Positions 1 to 6,833 of a stretch of 7,420 bases of DNA are shown in pieces. The position numbers and the translations under genes are program-made. The stretch is from Verrucomicrobiales bacterium. Lineage in GTDB: Bacteria; Verrucomicrobiota; Verrucomicrobiia; Limisphaerales; UBA9464. The stretch covers positions 1 through 7,420 of the forward strand of contig DLVS01000220.1 of NCBI GenBank assembly GCA_003445095.1, written 5' to 3'. Position 1 is the first letter of the stretch, and every line of letters starts with the position of its first letter. The notes beneath the pieces are model-generated. The model worked only from the letters and a program-made list of their open reading frames with translations, was not told the origin of the DNA and did not search any database.

Positions 1-125
1 GGCAACTGCGGAACTTGGGCTAATTCGGAGTTCGGGTCTACCGGAGGTGAATTCGCTGACACTCCTCAATTTTACCCGAGTCGTTCCGTGAGTTCGATCG
101 CGGGAGCTCAGTCCGCGCGGCTAGG
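1..125. other. Left-edge region downstream of the propeller gene; possible start of a fourth minus-strand gene
   Basis: There is no clear terminator hairpin after the propeller stop codon. On the minus strand a TAAAAT box (74-69) resembles a sigma-70 -10 element. It is followed after six bases (TGAGGA) by a GTG at 62-60 that opens a frame to the window edge, reading V/M-SANSPPVDPNSELAQVPQL. The arrangement would fit a leaderless transcript or a gene just starting, but the -35 match is poor and GAGGA directly abuts the GTG, which is too close for a normal ribosome binding site. Only 20 codons are visible, so this is a possibility and not a call. A plus-strand frame is also open from 1 to 162, but it has no recognisable protein character and runs into the propeller gene. 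Confidence 0.25.
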
Positions 126-3100
126 TCATGGGTTGATCGTCACTTGCCAAAGGCCTTGAGCGCCGCGAGGCAACCAAAGGCCCGAGAGGGGTGATGCGGC
201 TGCACTGGCCCAGTCGAACCAGAGGTTGCAGAAACGGTCTCCGCTGCCCAGGTGCACCAAGGCGGGAGCGTCATTGAGCGTGAAGAAGTGGAATCGGTCA
301 CCCGCGGGTAACACCAACAAATCTCCCAAAGAGTGAATTTCCTCGGCCGCCGCGGCGAGAGTTGCGGTCGCATAACGTTCAAAGGTTCCCGCGGTACTGA
401 CGGCCCACGTCTCGAGCGACGGAGCGTCGTTCGTCGTGGGCGCCGCCTTCCCGAGGAGCACCTGGCCATCCCCGCGGACGAGCAGGGGCTTGGGCCACAC
501 TCTGGGAAGCGGAAACGAAGCAACGAGGCTGGCCTCCAGCCCATCGTAAGCCAGCGCATGAAGGTTCGGATCGCCGTTCGCGGTCGCATCGGCCTGGTCG
601 GCCCCCTCCGCGTATACCAGTTGTCCGCCGTGAGAAACTCCGATCAACGAACCCGGGAGAGTCACCGGCGCCCGGATCGCTGGCTCGGCTGCGTCCGAAA
701 AGTCGAGAACGTCCAGGAAATAATGATGCTCCCAAGTGCCCGGTTGCCAGAGGGGCTGCGACGTGATGACACCGTTCAAGTTCGTCACCAGCACACTCGT
801 CTCCGGGGCTGGAATGTACTGGCTCACGCGGTGACTCACGAACACTTTGCCGTCAGCGACAAAAGAATCGCTGAAGCTGTTCCAGTCGGTGCCGCCGAGC
901 CTCGTGCGTGACGCCAGGATCGGCCTGGCTGGATCGGCGACTTCAAATGCCAGGTAATTTCGAGCCGTGCTTCCCCACCATGGGCCCCACCAGAAATCAA
1001 ACCGAATGGCCGGCATCGCCGTGATGAAGCCGATCTCGGCGGGGCTGGATATCGCGATCGGGCCGCCCAGATTGCCAACCGTGGGCATCAACACGTCCGT
1101 CCACAGGACAGGCCAGCCTTGGCTGTTCGCCAGTTCCGTCCAGACGAGGGTGTCCTCTCCGGGCCAGAGCGCGGTCAGCGCTGCGCCGTAAAAGTCAGTC
1201 GGATTCTCAAACGATAATTGTGAGGCCAGCCCCAGCGTACTGGCACCGACCTCCACGATACTCAATCGAGATTCACCAGGAACACGCACCGGTTGCGACG
1301 TGGATTCAGTGATCCAGTTCGTGATCAAAAGGGGCGGTTGCGGGATTTCCACCGACGTCACGACGGCATTGGTCGCCAGCGTTGATGGCTGAGGCGTGAA
1401 CTCGGGTCGAATCCAAGTGAGGGTGTAAGTTCCTCCCTCGGGCGCGGTCGGCACGGGCGGCAAGGGGCGAATAAAGACCGTGGTCACGATATTCGTGGCA
1501 ATCGGAAGCGGGACCGATTGCCACTGGACGGAAACATTAGTGATAGCACCCCACGGCCAGGACTCGTCGCGGATGACGATGTGGGTTACCTCAATCTGCA
1601 CTAGCGGGGGTGGGACCTCCATGACGACCCAGTTGGTATGCCATTCCCGGACGGGCGGTTGTGGTACCGATTTGATGACCGGTCGGTCCACGGTCACGAC
1701 CTCATTGGTCCATCCGTCCGCTCGAAACTGCAGGACGAACAACCGGTCGCCGCGCAGATCGGCCCCGATGATTGGCAAACTATCCAACGCCAAACTCGCT
1801 CTGGGTGACTCGGGCGAACTGATGGGAGACAAGGAAACTTGGGCCGGGAGCGCGCCCGAGTTTCGGATTTCAATCAAGTCTTGGCCCCGGACGAATACCC
1901 GATCCACTTGCGTCGACAGTGCGAGGGCGGCAACGGCCTTTGGATGGTCCCGATCCGTTGCGTTCACGCTGAGCAATTCTTGGGCAGACACCGACACGAT
2001 ACGATCGCCGAGCAAGGTCGCGCGGCGGGCTTGCAGGGCGTGATCGATGACACCTCGTGCCCTGAGCGACCCGGCATGAAGATCGAAATCGATCAGTTGG
2101 AGGCCTTGGAACCATTGGCCTGGCTGATCGCCGCTCCGTTGACCTTGCCAGGGCACCAGCGCCAGTCCGGCCTCCGGGAATACTTGAAACGCCTTCTCGT
2201 CGGAATTGCCTTCGCTCCACGACCAGCCTTCTCCCAAAAAGACTTTGCTGAGCAGCGCCGCCTTCGCGGGATCCGCGACGTCGAAGAGTTGCACCGTCGT
2301 TCGGCTGCTATCGACCCCCAGGGCGAGCAAGCGCGAGTTATCGGCGAGCGGCTGAAGGTAAGTGGAGTAGCCGGGAATCTGCAGTTCACCTTTGATGGCC
2401 GGATGGGACGGATCGCTCAGGTCAAGGATCCAGAGCGGATCCACTCGACGGAACGTCACCACATAGGCGCGATCCCCTGCAAAGCGCGTGGCGAATACCG
2501 ATTCATTCGTGACGAGGGTCAATTGGGCGAGGGGTGCGGGCGCAACTGGATCGGCCAAGGAAAAGGTCTCCACGACGACCTTTGGAGGAACCCATTCCCA
2601 GATGGTCTCGACCGGGTTGTCTGGATCCGTTGGCGATACTGGTCGGTTAATCCCGTCTACCTGCGAAACAACGGCCAATGCGGTTCCATCCGTGCCGAGT
2701 TGGCCAAGTTTGAACTTGTCCGCGACGCGGCCCGCGGTGAGGAAAAACCCAAGTTGGTTGACCGCCCCGTGCGGATCGGCCAAATCGAAGATGATGACCG
2801 CGTGGTTGCCGGCCAAGACCCAAGCCGGCAAGCGCTCGTTTTCCGCGGGAGTCCGCGTGCCCGTAGTCGCCAGGAACAAGAACTTGTCAGTGGCGGCAAT
2901 GGCGTCGGGGCTTACTGCTAATTCAACGGTCGGCTGGACCACGGGGTGAGCGGGATCGGCCAGGTCGAAGGCACTCACGATCGAGCGACTCTCCCACGCC
3001 AGGGATTCGCCGCTAATGACGTTCCCGTCAGGATCGCGCCCTTCCCTCGGTTGCGGTTGGAACCAATCGTACGTCGCCAGGTAAAGCGCGTTTCCTACGA

Positions 3101-3896
3101 GCCGAGTTTCTTTGATTTGTCCGCGGACCGGCAGCCGACTGGCCAACGCTGGCCGGCCGGCCTTGACGTTGACGAGCAGCACTTCGCTGGCGTAGCCATT
3201 GCACCCTTGCTGCGCGAGCAGAGCAAGCCAGACCGAGCCGTCGTTCGTCACGGCCGGAAGCCGGTACATCTGTTCGCCTGCGACCGCGAGGGGCAACGTG
3301 CCGGTCACGGTGGGGTGATCCGCATCGGTAAGGTCAATCACCTGCAGTCCGCGCTGCTGGTTGAAGAAATATAACGTCCGACCATCGAGCTTCCAAATGT
3401 CGGACTCGACGACGGTCCGCGACGTCGCAGTCTCGGTGGCTAAGGGAAACACCCCGGATGGAGTCGCCCCGTCGAAAGTAACGACGCCGCCGGGACCGAG
3501 CGGTATCTGAAGAGCTCCACTTTCGGATTGCCTCAACGGTGCGAAGTCCTTTGGTCCAGAGAAGAACTCGGCCGGTAGCACCATTTCCGCTTCATTTTCG
3601 TCGCGGACTCGCAGCATCTCCATGCCGTCGATTAGGGGTAGCGTGAAAGTCAGTTCTCCCGCCTCGGTGGCTTGGCTCCAGCGCACTTCCCGAGGAGTCC
3701 ATGCGCCGCGCGCAAGCCGGGATCTCGATTCCAGGGTCAGTCGTCGCTTGCCAGTCGGAACTTCAACCGTAACAACCAACTGGTTCCCTACCGCGCGAAC
3801 GGATCGAATCGCTGCGGCGTTCGCGGCCAGTTCAGCGGCGCGAACGGGCGCGAGCAGTGCTCCGGCAAAAAGGATGGAGAGGAGCCGATATTTCAT
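126..3896 (-). CDS. Giant secreted beta-propeller domain protein
   Basis: This is a 1256-residue protein if it starts at the ATG at 3896, or 1289 if it starts at 3995. I prefer 3896 because MKYRLLSILFAGALLAPVRA is then a textbook signal peptide with likely cleavage after VRA; the 3995 start puts 33 mostly polar residues before it. Neither start has a good Shine-Dalgarno site. Residues about 160-620 carry the hallmarks of the Pfam 'Beta_propel' family (PF09826 as I recall): FATRFAGDRAYVVTF, then VDPLWILDLSDPSHP, GELQIPGYSTYLQPL and KAFQVFPEAGLALVPW. The blade motif [FL]D[LV][AS]DP..P recurs about eight times, the last two copies near residues 983 and 1063, so the C-terminal half probably forms a second propeller. 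Between them (residues 730-875) lies a Thr-Asn/Pro-rich repeat block. There are no catalytic residues. The protein is presumably exported to the periplasm or cell surface. It is the last clear gene of the sigma/anti-sigma unit; its function is unknown. Confidence 0.9.
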   Translation of the reverse strand: MKYRLLSILFAGALLAPVRAAELAANAAAIRSVRAVGNQLVVTVEVPTGKRRLTLESRSRLARGAWTPREVRWSQATEAGELTFTLPLIDGMEMLRVRDENEAEMVLPAEFFSGPKDFAPLRQSESGALQIPLGPGGVVTFDGATPSGVFPLATETATSRTVVESDIWKLDGRTLYFFNQQRGLQVIDLTDADHPTVTGTLPLAVAGEQMYRLPAVTNDGSVWLALLAQQGCNGYASEVLLVNVKAGRPALASRLPVRGQIKETRLVGNALYLATYDWFQPQPREGRDPDGNVISGESLAWESRSIVSAFDLADPAHPVVQPTVELAVSPDAIAATDKFLFLATTGTRTPAENERLPAWVLAGNHAVIIFDLADPHGAVNQLGFFLTAGRVADKFKLGQLGTDGTALAVVSQVDGINRPVSPTDPDNPVETIWEWVPPKVVVETFSLADPVAPAPLAQLTLVTNESVFATRFAGDRAYVVTFRRVDPLWILDLSDPSHPAIKGELQIPGYSTYLQPLADNSRLLALGVDSSRTTVQLFDVADPAKAALLSKVFLGEGWSWSEGNSDEKAFQVFPEAGLALVPWQGQRSGDQPGQWFQGLQLIDFDLHAGSLRARGVIDHALQARRATLLGDRIVSVSAQELLSVNATDRDHPKAVAALALSTQVDRVFVRGQDLIEIRNSGALPAQVSLSPISSPESPRASLALDSLPIIGADLRGDRLFVLQFRADGWTNEVVTVDRPVIKSVPQPPVREWHTNWVVMEVPPPLVQIEVTHIVIRDESWPWGAITNVSVQWQSVPLPIATNIVTTVFIRPLPPVPTAPEGGTYTLTWIRPEFTPQPSTLATNAVVTSVEIPQPPLLITNWITESTSQPVRVPGESRLSIVEVGASTLGLASQLSFENPTDFYGAALTALWPGEDTLVWTELANSQGWPVLWTDVLMPTVGNLGGPIAISSPAEIGFITAMPAIRFDFWWGPWWGSTARNYLAFEVADPARPILASRTRLGGTDWNSFSDSFVADGKVFVSHRVSQYIPAPETSVLVTNLNGVITSQPLWQPGTWEHHYFLDVLDFSDAAEPAIRAPVTLPGSLIGVSHGGQLVYAEGADQADATANGDPNLHALAYDGLEASLVASFPLPRVWPKPLLVRGDGQVLLGKAAPTTNDAPSLETWAVSTAGTFERYATATLAAAAEEIHSLGDLLVLPAGDRFHFFTLNDAPALVHLGSGDRFCNLWFDWASAAASPLSGLWLPRGAQGLWQVTINP
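1272..1709 (-). repeat. Thr-Asn/Pro-rich strand repeats inside the propeller protein
   Basis: Six degenerate protein repeats, each beginning with Thr-Asn followed by a beta-type hydrophobic run and a proline-rich end: TNEVVTVDRPVIKSVPQPP, TNWVVMEVPPP, TNVSVQWQSVPLP, TNIVTTVFIRPLPPVP, TNAVVTSVEIPQPP and TNWITESTSQPVRVP. They begin at residues 730, 754, 786, 801, 842 and 859, counted from the ATG at 3896. A possible outlier, TNLNGVITSQPLW, starts at 1038. The spacing is irregular (15-41 residues), so this is a degenerate periodicity and not a tandem DNA repeat. The block separates the canonical Beta_propel half from the C-terminal half and may form an extended stalk or an extra blade-like sheet. 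Confidence 0.55.
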
Positions 3897-4026
3897 CGAG
3901 GAGCGAATGCGTCCCAGCGCGACCAGCGTCGGACCCACCGAGGCGCACCAATCGCGGAGCACGCTGGTGATAGGATTCACGGGATTAGAATTCATCGGAG
4001 CAGGACTGGAGTAAAGTGGAGGAATG

Positions 4027-5190
4027 TTACGGATTGTTCGCGGGGGGCGCCGCTACCACCGGTCCAGTTGGGGTGGTCGGTGCATCAGCACCCACTGGTT
4101 CAAGGGTAACGAAGAAGACCGGAGTTGATTGGGCGTTTGCCGGTGCGTTGAACGAAATCACGGTCGGATAGCCTCCGGCAGGCATCGTTCCCACGTCTTG
4201 GAGCAGGGGATTCCCGTCCGCGCCGGTGGTCTGAGCCCAGACGACAAAGTTTTGGTTCTCCGCGAGAGTCTCCTCAAAAAGGGCGATCGCGCCCCGGCCA
4301 GTTTCAGGGTCAAAGAATCCGAGTGGTTGCCCCCCATTCAGCGGTAGACCTGCCGTTGACGCGATCAATTCACTGGGACTGGAAGCTGGATTCTCTGTGG
4401 GGGGTCCGGTCGGATTTCCCGTAGTGGGATCTTCTGGTTCCCCCGTCGTGGAGGAACGACGACCTGCGGCCAAGGCGGCGAGCGCGTCGGTTAGCTCTGG
4501 GGCGGCGGCGCCAATCCGCTGAGAATTGAAGCCGTTGGTGTTCATGAGTCGAAAAACATGTAAGCGGGTGAACCCGGACGGGAGACTTACCTGTTGAGTG
4601 AGGACTTGGTTTAACGCGGACACCTGCGAGGCCAGCACGCGGACCCGTTCACGCAAATGCTCCAGCTCAGGGGCTGTGACTGGGTTGGTTCGCGCCGCCG
4701 GCGCCGCGGTGATGGCGGCCGGAGGAATCGGGACGGTCGAAGAACGGAGCGGAACGCCCGGGATTGCGACCACGGGCGGACGAAGGACGGCGGCAGCGGT
4801 TTTGGGATCCTGAGCGGCGCTGGGGGGAGCCCCCGGCGCGGGAGCGAGCCAGGAGTGCAAGAACCCACCCACAACCAAACACGCAGCGGCGGCTAGGAGT
4901 CGTGGTAGCCACCGGCCCGTCCGGGTGGGGAAGGCGAGCACGGCAGCGCTGCTGGCGTTCACTTCGGCGGCAATCCGACCCCATACCGGCACCGAAGCCG
5001 GACGCACGGAATCACCCAACGCAAGCGCATCGAGGTTTCCTTGCAGATCGCGTACTAATTCTCGCAACGAGGGATCTTGCTGTAGGCGACGCTCGAAATC
5101 GCGGCATTCTGGGGGCGGAAGCAGTTCAAGTACGTACAAACTCGCTCGTTCTTCAACCGCCGGATCAAAAGTCTTCAGTGGGTTATCCAT
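4027..5190 (-). CDS. RskA-family transmembrane anti-sigma factor
   Basis: A 387-residue membrane protein predicted to sequester the ECF sigma factor encoded just upstream. The N-terminal cytoplasmic part (1-90) has the helical anti-sigma look of the RskA group (ASLYVLELLPPPECRDFERRL, then DPSLRELVRDLQ) and lacks the HxxxCxxC zinc motif. A single transmembrane helix lies at about 94-115. Outside follow an Ala/Pro-rich stretch, a coiled-coil-like heptad segment (174-200), a Pro/Thr-rich linker (245-273) and a C-terminal RskA-like domain (286-375) with FVVWAQTTGADG and FFVTLEPVGADAPTTPTGP, which matches the family ending 'VTLEP.GG...PTGP'. RskA proteins are usually about 230-280 residues (from memory), so this one is enlarged. 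The ATG at 5190 is preceded by AAGGA five bases upstream and overlaps the sigma stop, which decides the start; the frame extends 43 codons further upstream but that part lies inside the sigma gene. Regulated proteolysis is the known release mechanism in the family. Confidence 0.88.
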   Translation of the reverse strand: MDNPLKTFDPAVEERASLYVLELLPPPECRDFERRLQQDPSLRELVRDLQGNLDALALGDSVRPASVPVWGRIAAEVNASSAAVLAFPTRTGRWLPRLLAAAACLVVGGFLHSWLAPAPGAPPSAAQDPKTAAAVLRPPVVAIPGVPLRSSTVPIPPAAITAAPAARTNPVTAPELEHLRERVRVLASQVSALNQVLTQQVSLPSGFTRLHVFRLMNTNGFNSQRIGAAAPELTDALAALAAGRRSSTTGEPEDPTTGNPTGPPTENPASSPSELIASTAGLPLNGGQPLGFFDPETGRGAIALFEETLAENQNFVVWAQTTGADGNPLLQDVGTMPAGGYPTVISFNAPANAQSTPVFFVTLEPVGADAPTTPTGPVVAAPPANNP

Positions 5191-5200
5191 GACGTTCCTT
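5183..5200 (-). promoter_or_regulatory. Sigma/anti-sigma translational coupling site with ribosome binding site
   Basis: On the minus strand AAGGA (5200-5196) sits five bases before the ATG of the anti-sigma gene (5190). The stop codon of the sigma gene lies within the first codons of the anti-sigma gene: ATGGATAA is shared. This overlap fixes the anti-sigma start and is one of the few good ribosome binding sites in the minus-strand unit. Confidence 0.75.
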
Positions 5201-5797
5201 AAGCAAGTGCCGCAGGCCAAGCATGCCGCGGCGAATACGTGCCTTGATCGTTCCCAGGGGCGCGCCGGTGGCTCGGGAAATTTCTTCCTGAGTGCAGCCT
5301 CGCCAGAACACCAGCTCAATGGCCTCCCGCTGCTCCAATGGGAGTTTGGCTAAGGCTTGTGAAACGCGACCCGCGGGTTCTTCTTCAATCCGTCGAACGA
5401 AGTCCGCGTCGACCTCCGCGGGATCGAGTGTCTGGCGATAACCGTCGAAGTTCGCTGCCTGACGCGACCGGTGTCGGAGTCGATCCAAGGCCAGGCCCCG
5501 AGCAATCATCACCATCCAGGTCAATGGGCCCGCTTTAGCAGCATTATATTCTCCGGCGCGCCGCCAGAGCCGAACGAAGGTATCCTGGAGGACCTCTTCC
5601 GCTTCGTGGTTGTCGTTGAGCATCCGTTCGAGCATGCCCAGCAGGGGACCTCCGCGCCGCCGATACAATTCCGCCAGCGCACCCGCTTGGCCCGCCGCCA
5701 GCTCAGCCAAAAGCCGAGTGTCTGTCGCGACGTCCGCCGAATCGGTCGAGCCAACCGAGGTCCCCGGGAAGGGGATGGGACGGTCGGAGGGACTCAT
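5183..5797 (-). CDS. ECF-family RNA polymerase sigma factor (SigK/RskA-type partner)
   Basis: An alternative sigma factor of 204 residues from the ATG at 5797 (211 from the GTG at 5818). Region sigma-2 spans about residues 36-110: ALAELYRRRGGPLLGMLERM, then the EAEEVLQDTFVRLWRR core-binding and -10 recognition helices and PLTWMVMIARGLALDRLR. Sigma-4 spans about 143-200, with LPLEQREAIELVFWRGCTQEEI followed by the helix-turn-helix ATGAPLGTIKARIRRGMLGL. No extra C-terminal domain is present, which is typical for a minimal ECF factor. The last codons (GAA CGT CAT GGA TAA) overlap the anti-sigma start by eight bases, implying translational coupling and matched amounts of the two proteins. Neither start has a Shine-Dalgarno site. 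The ATG is favoured because the putative promoter at 5832-5859 would place the transcript start only a few bases from the GTG. Confidence 0.93.
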   Translation of the reverse strand: MSPSDRPIPFPGTSVGSTDSADVATDTRLLAELAAGQAGALAELYRRRGGPLLGMLERMLNDNHEAEEVLQDTFVRLWRRAGEYNAAKAGPLTWMVMIARGLALDRLRHRSRQAANFDGYRQTLDPAEVDADFVRRIEEEPAGRVSQALAKLPLEQREAIELVFWRGCTQEEISRATGAPLGTIKARIRRGMLGLRHLLKERHG

Positions 5798-5831
5798 TTG
5801 TCGGCGAGCCAGGGGCACAAGTTCGTGGAGT

Positions 5832-5859
5832 TATCCGCCAGCGACGGAAATTTGGATGC
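5832..5859 (-). promoter_or_regulatory. Candidate ECF (SigK-like) autoregulatory promoter
   Basis: Reading the minus strand, GCATCC (5859-5854) is followed by 16 bases and CGGATA (5837-5832). As I recall it, the mycobacterial SigK consensus is CCATCC, 16-17 bases, CCGAAT; the match is 5 of 6 in the -35 box and about 3 of 6 in the -10 box. Position supports it: the predicted transcript start (about 5824) lies just ahead of the sigma gene, and SigK-type factors commonly drive their own operons. The match is short, so chance cannot be excluded. Confidence 0.35.
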
Positions 5860-5865
5860 AAATTT
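5848..5865. repeat. Perfect AT-rich inverted repeat, possible operator
   Basis: AAATTTG (5848-5854), a four-base spacer GATG, then CAAATTT (5859-5865): a perfect 7-bp inverted repeat in an otherwise GC-rich region. It lies 30-50 bases upstream of the sigma gene and overlaps the candidate -35 box. A dimeric regulator could bind here. Alternatively it is an AT-rich UP-like element. Confidence 0.45.
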
Positions 5866-5907
5866 TTGTGGCGGCGGTCAGCAAGTCAGCGCGGGGCGCG
5901 TGCCGAA

Positions 5908-6040
5908 CACTGCCCCTGCGGTAGTGCCACCGGCGCCTTCGCCGGTTTTGGGTCTGACCGGCGACCTCGCCTCTCGCTCTACGAGCGGGGCGCCGGCAGG
6001 ACTCCGACCACCGAGGCCGGCTATCTCACTATGGGGCAGT
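5908..6040. repeat. Large nested palindromic element with branch hairpins
   Basis: An outer stem pairs ACTGCCCC (5909-5916) with GGGGCAGT (6033-6040) and continues, after a four-base bulge, with GTAGTG (5921-5926) against CACTAT (6027-6032). It encloses a perfect 7-bp hairpin ACCGGCG-CCTT-CGCCGGT (5929-5946) and a second hairpin with CCGGCG (5958-5963) against CGCCGG (5991-5996). The latter has an inner CGCTC-TAC-GAGCG stem (5975-5987). A competing local hairpin uses CACTGCC/GGTAGTG (5908-5926). The whole resembles a multibranch RNA fold, or a palindromic mobile repeat (REP or MITE type). No known riboswitch signature was recognised. Confidence 0.5.
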
Positions 6041-6157
6041 ACCCGGATGCGCCCATCGATGCCGCCGTTCCCAATTTGGCATTGCTAAGAGACGCGGAAG
6101 CCGCAGCCTCTCGCGCCTTCACGAACCTTTTGGATTTGGTAACATTTGCCGCGTTTG

Positions 6158-6757
6158 ATGGATTCAAAGCCTACTGTCGAAGCCAGCCACGTTACTCCAC
6201 CGGGACAAGCTGAGGATCGCGGCAAAAAGCCTGTGGCGAAAAAGCGGTGGCTGGTCCGCCGCGTACTCAACCGTTTGCTGCACACGCTCGCCCGCTCCTC
6301 CCCGGGGGCTACTTCGCTGCGACCCTGGCTCCATCGGTTGCGTGGCGTGACGGTCGGGTCGCGCGTTTTCATTGGAGAAGATGTGTATCTCGACAACGAG
6401 TACCCGGAGGCGATTGAAATCCAAGACGGCGTGCAGCTCAGCATCCGCTCGATGGTGATCGCGCATACTCGAGGACCGGGACGAGTCATCATCGATCGCA
6501 ATGCCTTTGTGTGGCCGAACGTGGTGGTGGCGTGTTCGGCGGATCGGACTCTACGAATTGGAGAAGGTGCTGTGATTGGGGCCGGCTGCACCGTAACCCG
6601 GAGCGTTCCGGCCCGGGTAGTGCTGGCGTCGCCCGCGGCCCGGATGGTGGGAGAAGCTACCGTCCCGTTGTCGACCGCCGCTTCCATCCAAGAGTTTATG
6701 GGCGGCTTACGCCCGGTGGCGAAGCGGCCGACCGCGAACCGTGAGTCAGCGAACTGA
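6158..6757 (+). CDS. Left-handed beta-helix (hexapeptide repeat) acyltransferase
   Basis: A 199-residue protein from the ATG at 6158; an upstream TTG at 6146 would add four residues. No Shine-Dalgarno site is visible. A basic N-terminus (22-45, KKPVAKKRWLVRRVLNRLL) precedes the hexapeptide region at about 62-165: GVTVGSRVFIGEDVYLDN, EIQDGVQLSIRSMV, VIIDRNAFVWPNVVVAC and RIGEGAVIGAGCTVTRSVP. The last segment and the ASPAARMVG ending are typical of WcaF/LacA-like acetyl- or acyltransferases that modify sugars or envelope polysaccharides using acyl-CoA; such enzymes act as trimers in the cytoplasm. His103 (in VIAHTRG) is the likely catalytic histidine. The substrate cannot be read from the sequence: no glycosyltransferase genes lie beside it. 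It is transcribed away from the sigma unit. The final about 20 residues (RPVAKRPTANRESAN) look like a non-conserved tail. Confidence 0.87.
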   Translation: MDSKPTVEASHVTPPGQAEDRGKKPVAKKRWLVRRVLNRLLHTLARSSPGATSLRPWLHRLRGVTVGSRVFIGEDVYLDNEYPEAIEIQDGVQLSIRSMVIAHTRGPGRVIIDRNAFVWPNVVVACSADRTLRIGEGAVIGAGCTVTRSVPARVVLASPAARMVGEATVPLSTAASIQEFMGGLRPVAKRPTANRESAN

Positions 6758-6833
6758 AGGAGCTGAATTGGGTAGAGGGCAAATCACCGACCGACCCGAA
6801 ACTCGGTCTTCCGATGTCCGGTCTCTCTCGAGC

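Larger units (their letters stand above)
5819..6157. other. Divergent intergenic region between the sigma factor and acyltransferase genes
   Basis: This 339-bp gap separates divergently transcribed genes and must hold the promoters of both. Its left part holds the inverted repeat and the putative ECF promoter; its middle (5908-6040) is a dense set of stem-loops. In the right part (6041-6157) I see no convincing sigma-70 promoter for the acyltransferase; the best pair is TTCACG, 17 bases, AACATT ending about ten bases before the ATG, which is weak and too close. Frames open across the gap show no recognisable protein. Confidence 0.6.

Noticed and set aside
1..162. The 3' end of a plus-strand gene converging on the propeller gene.
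   Set aside because: The frame is open but short, overlaps the end of the propeller gene antisense, and its translation shows no conserved motif.
1839..2921. A 360-codon plus-strand open frame inside the propeller gene.
   Set aside because: It lies wholly antisense to a gene with clear family motifs, its translation is Arg/Gly-rich with no recognisable domain, and long antisense frames are common in GC-rich genes.
4921..5190. A zinc-binding anti-sigma (ZAS) domain in the anti-sigma factor.
   Set aside because: The HxxxCxxC signature is absent; the N-terminal part has only one cysteine before the membrane helix, so the RskA-type assignment is preferred.
5929..5949. A hairpin followed by TTTT, resembling a rho-independent terminator on the plus strand.
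   Set aside because: No plus-strand gene precedes it, the T run is only four bases, and it forms one branch of the larger palindromic structure.
5866..6213. A plus-strand open frame across the divergent intergenic region (115 codons).
   Set aside because: It runs through the stem-loop block, overlaps the start of the acyltransferase in another frame, has no ribosome binding site and resembles no protein.
6085..6687. A 200-codon minus-strand open frame.
   Set aside because: It is antisense to the acyltransferase, whose hexapeptide repeats are unmistakable; the antisense translation is Thr/Arg/Ser-rich without domain features.
6741..6833. The GTG at 6741 as a real start of a small gene overlapping the acyltransferase end.
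   Set aside because: The first 31 codons match nothing recognisable and the kinase-like part begins only at 6834; there is no ribosome binding site. The start is probably accidental.
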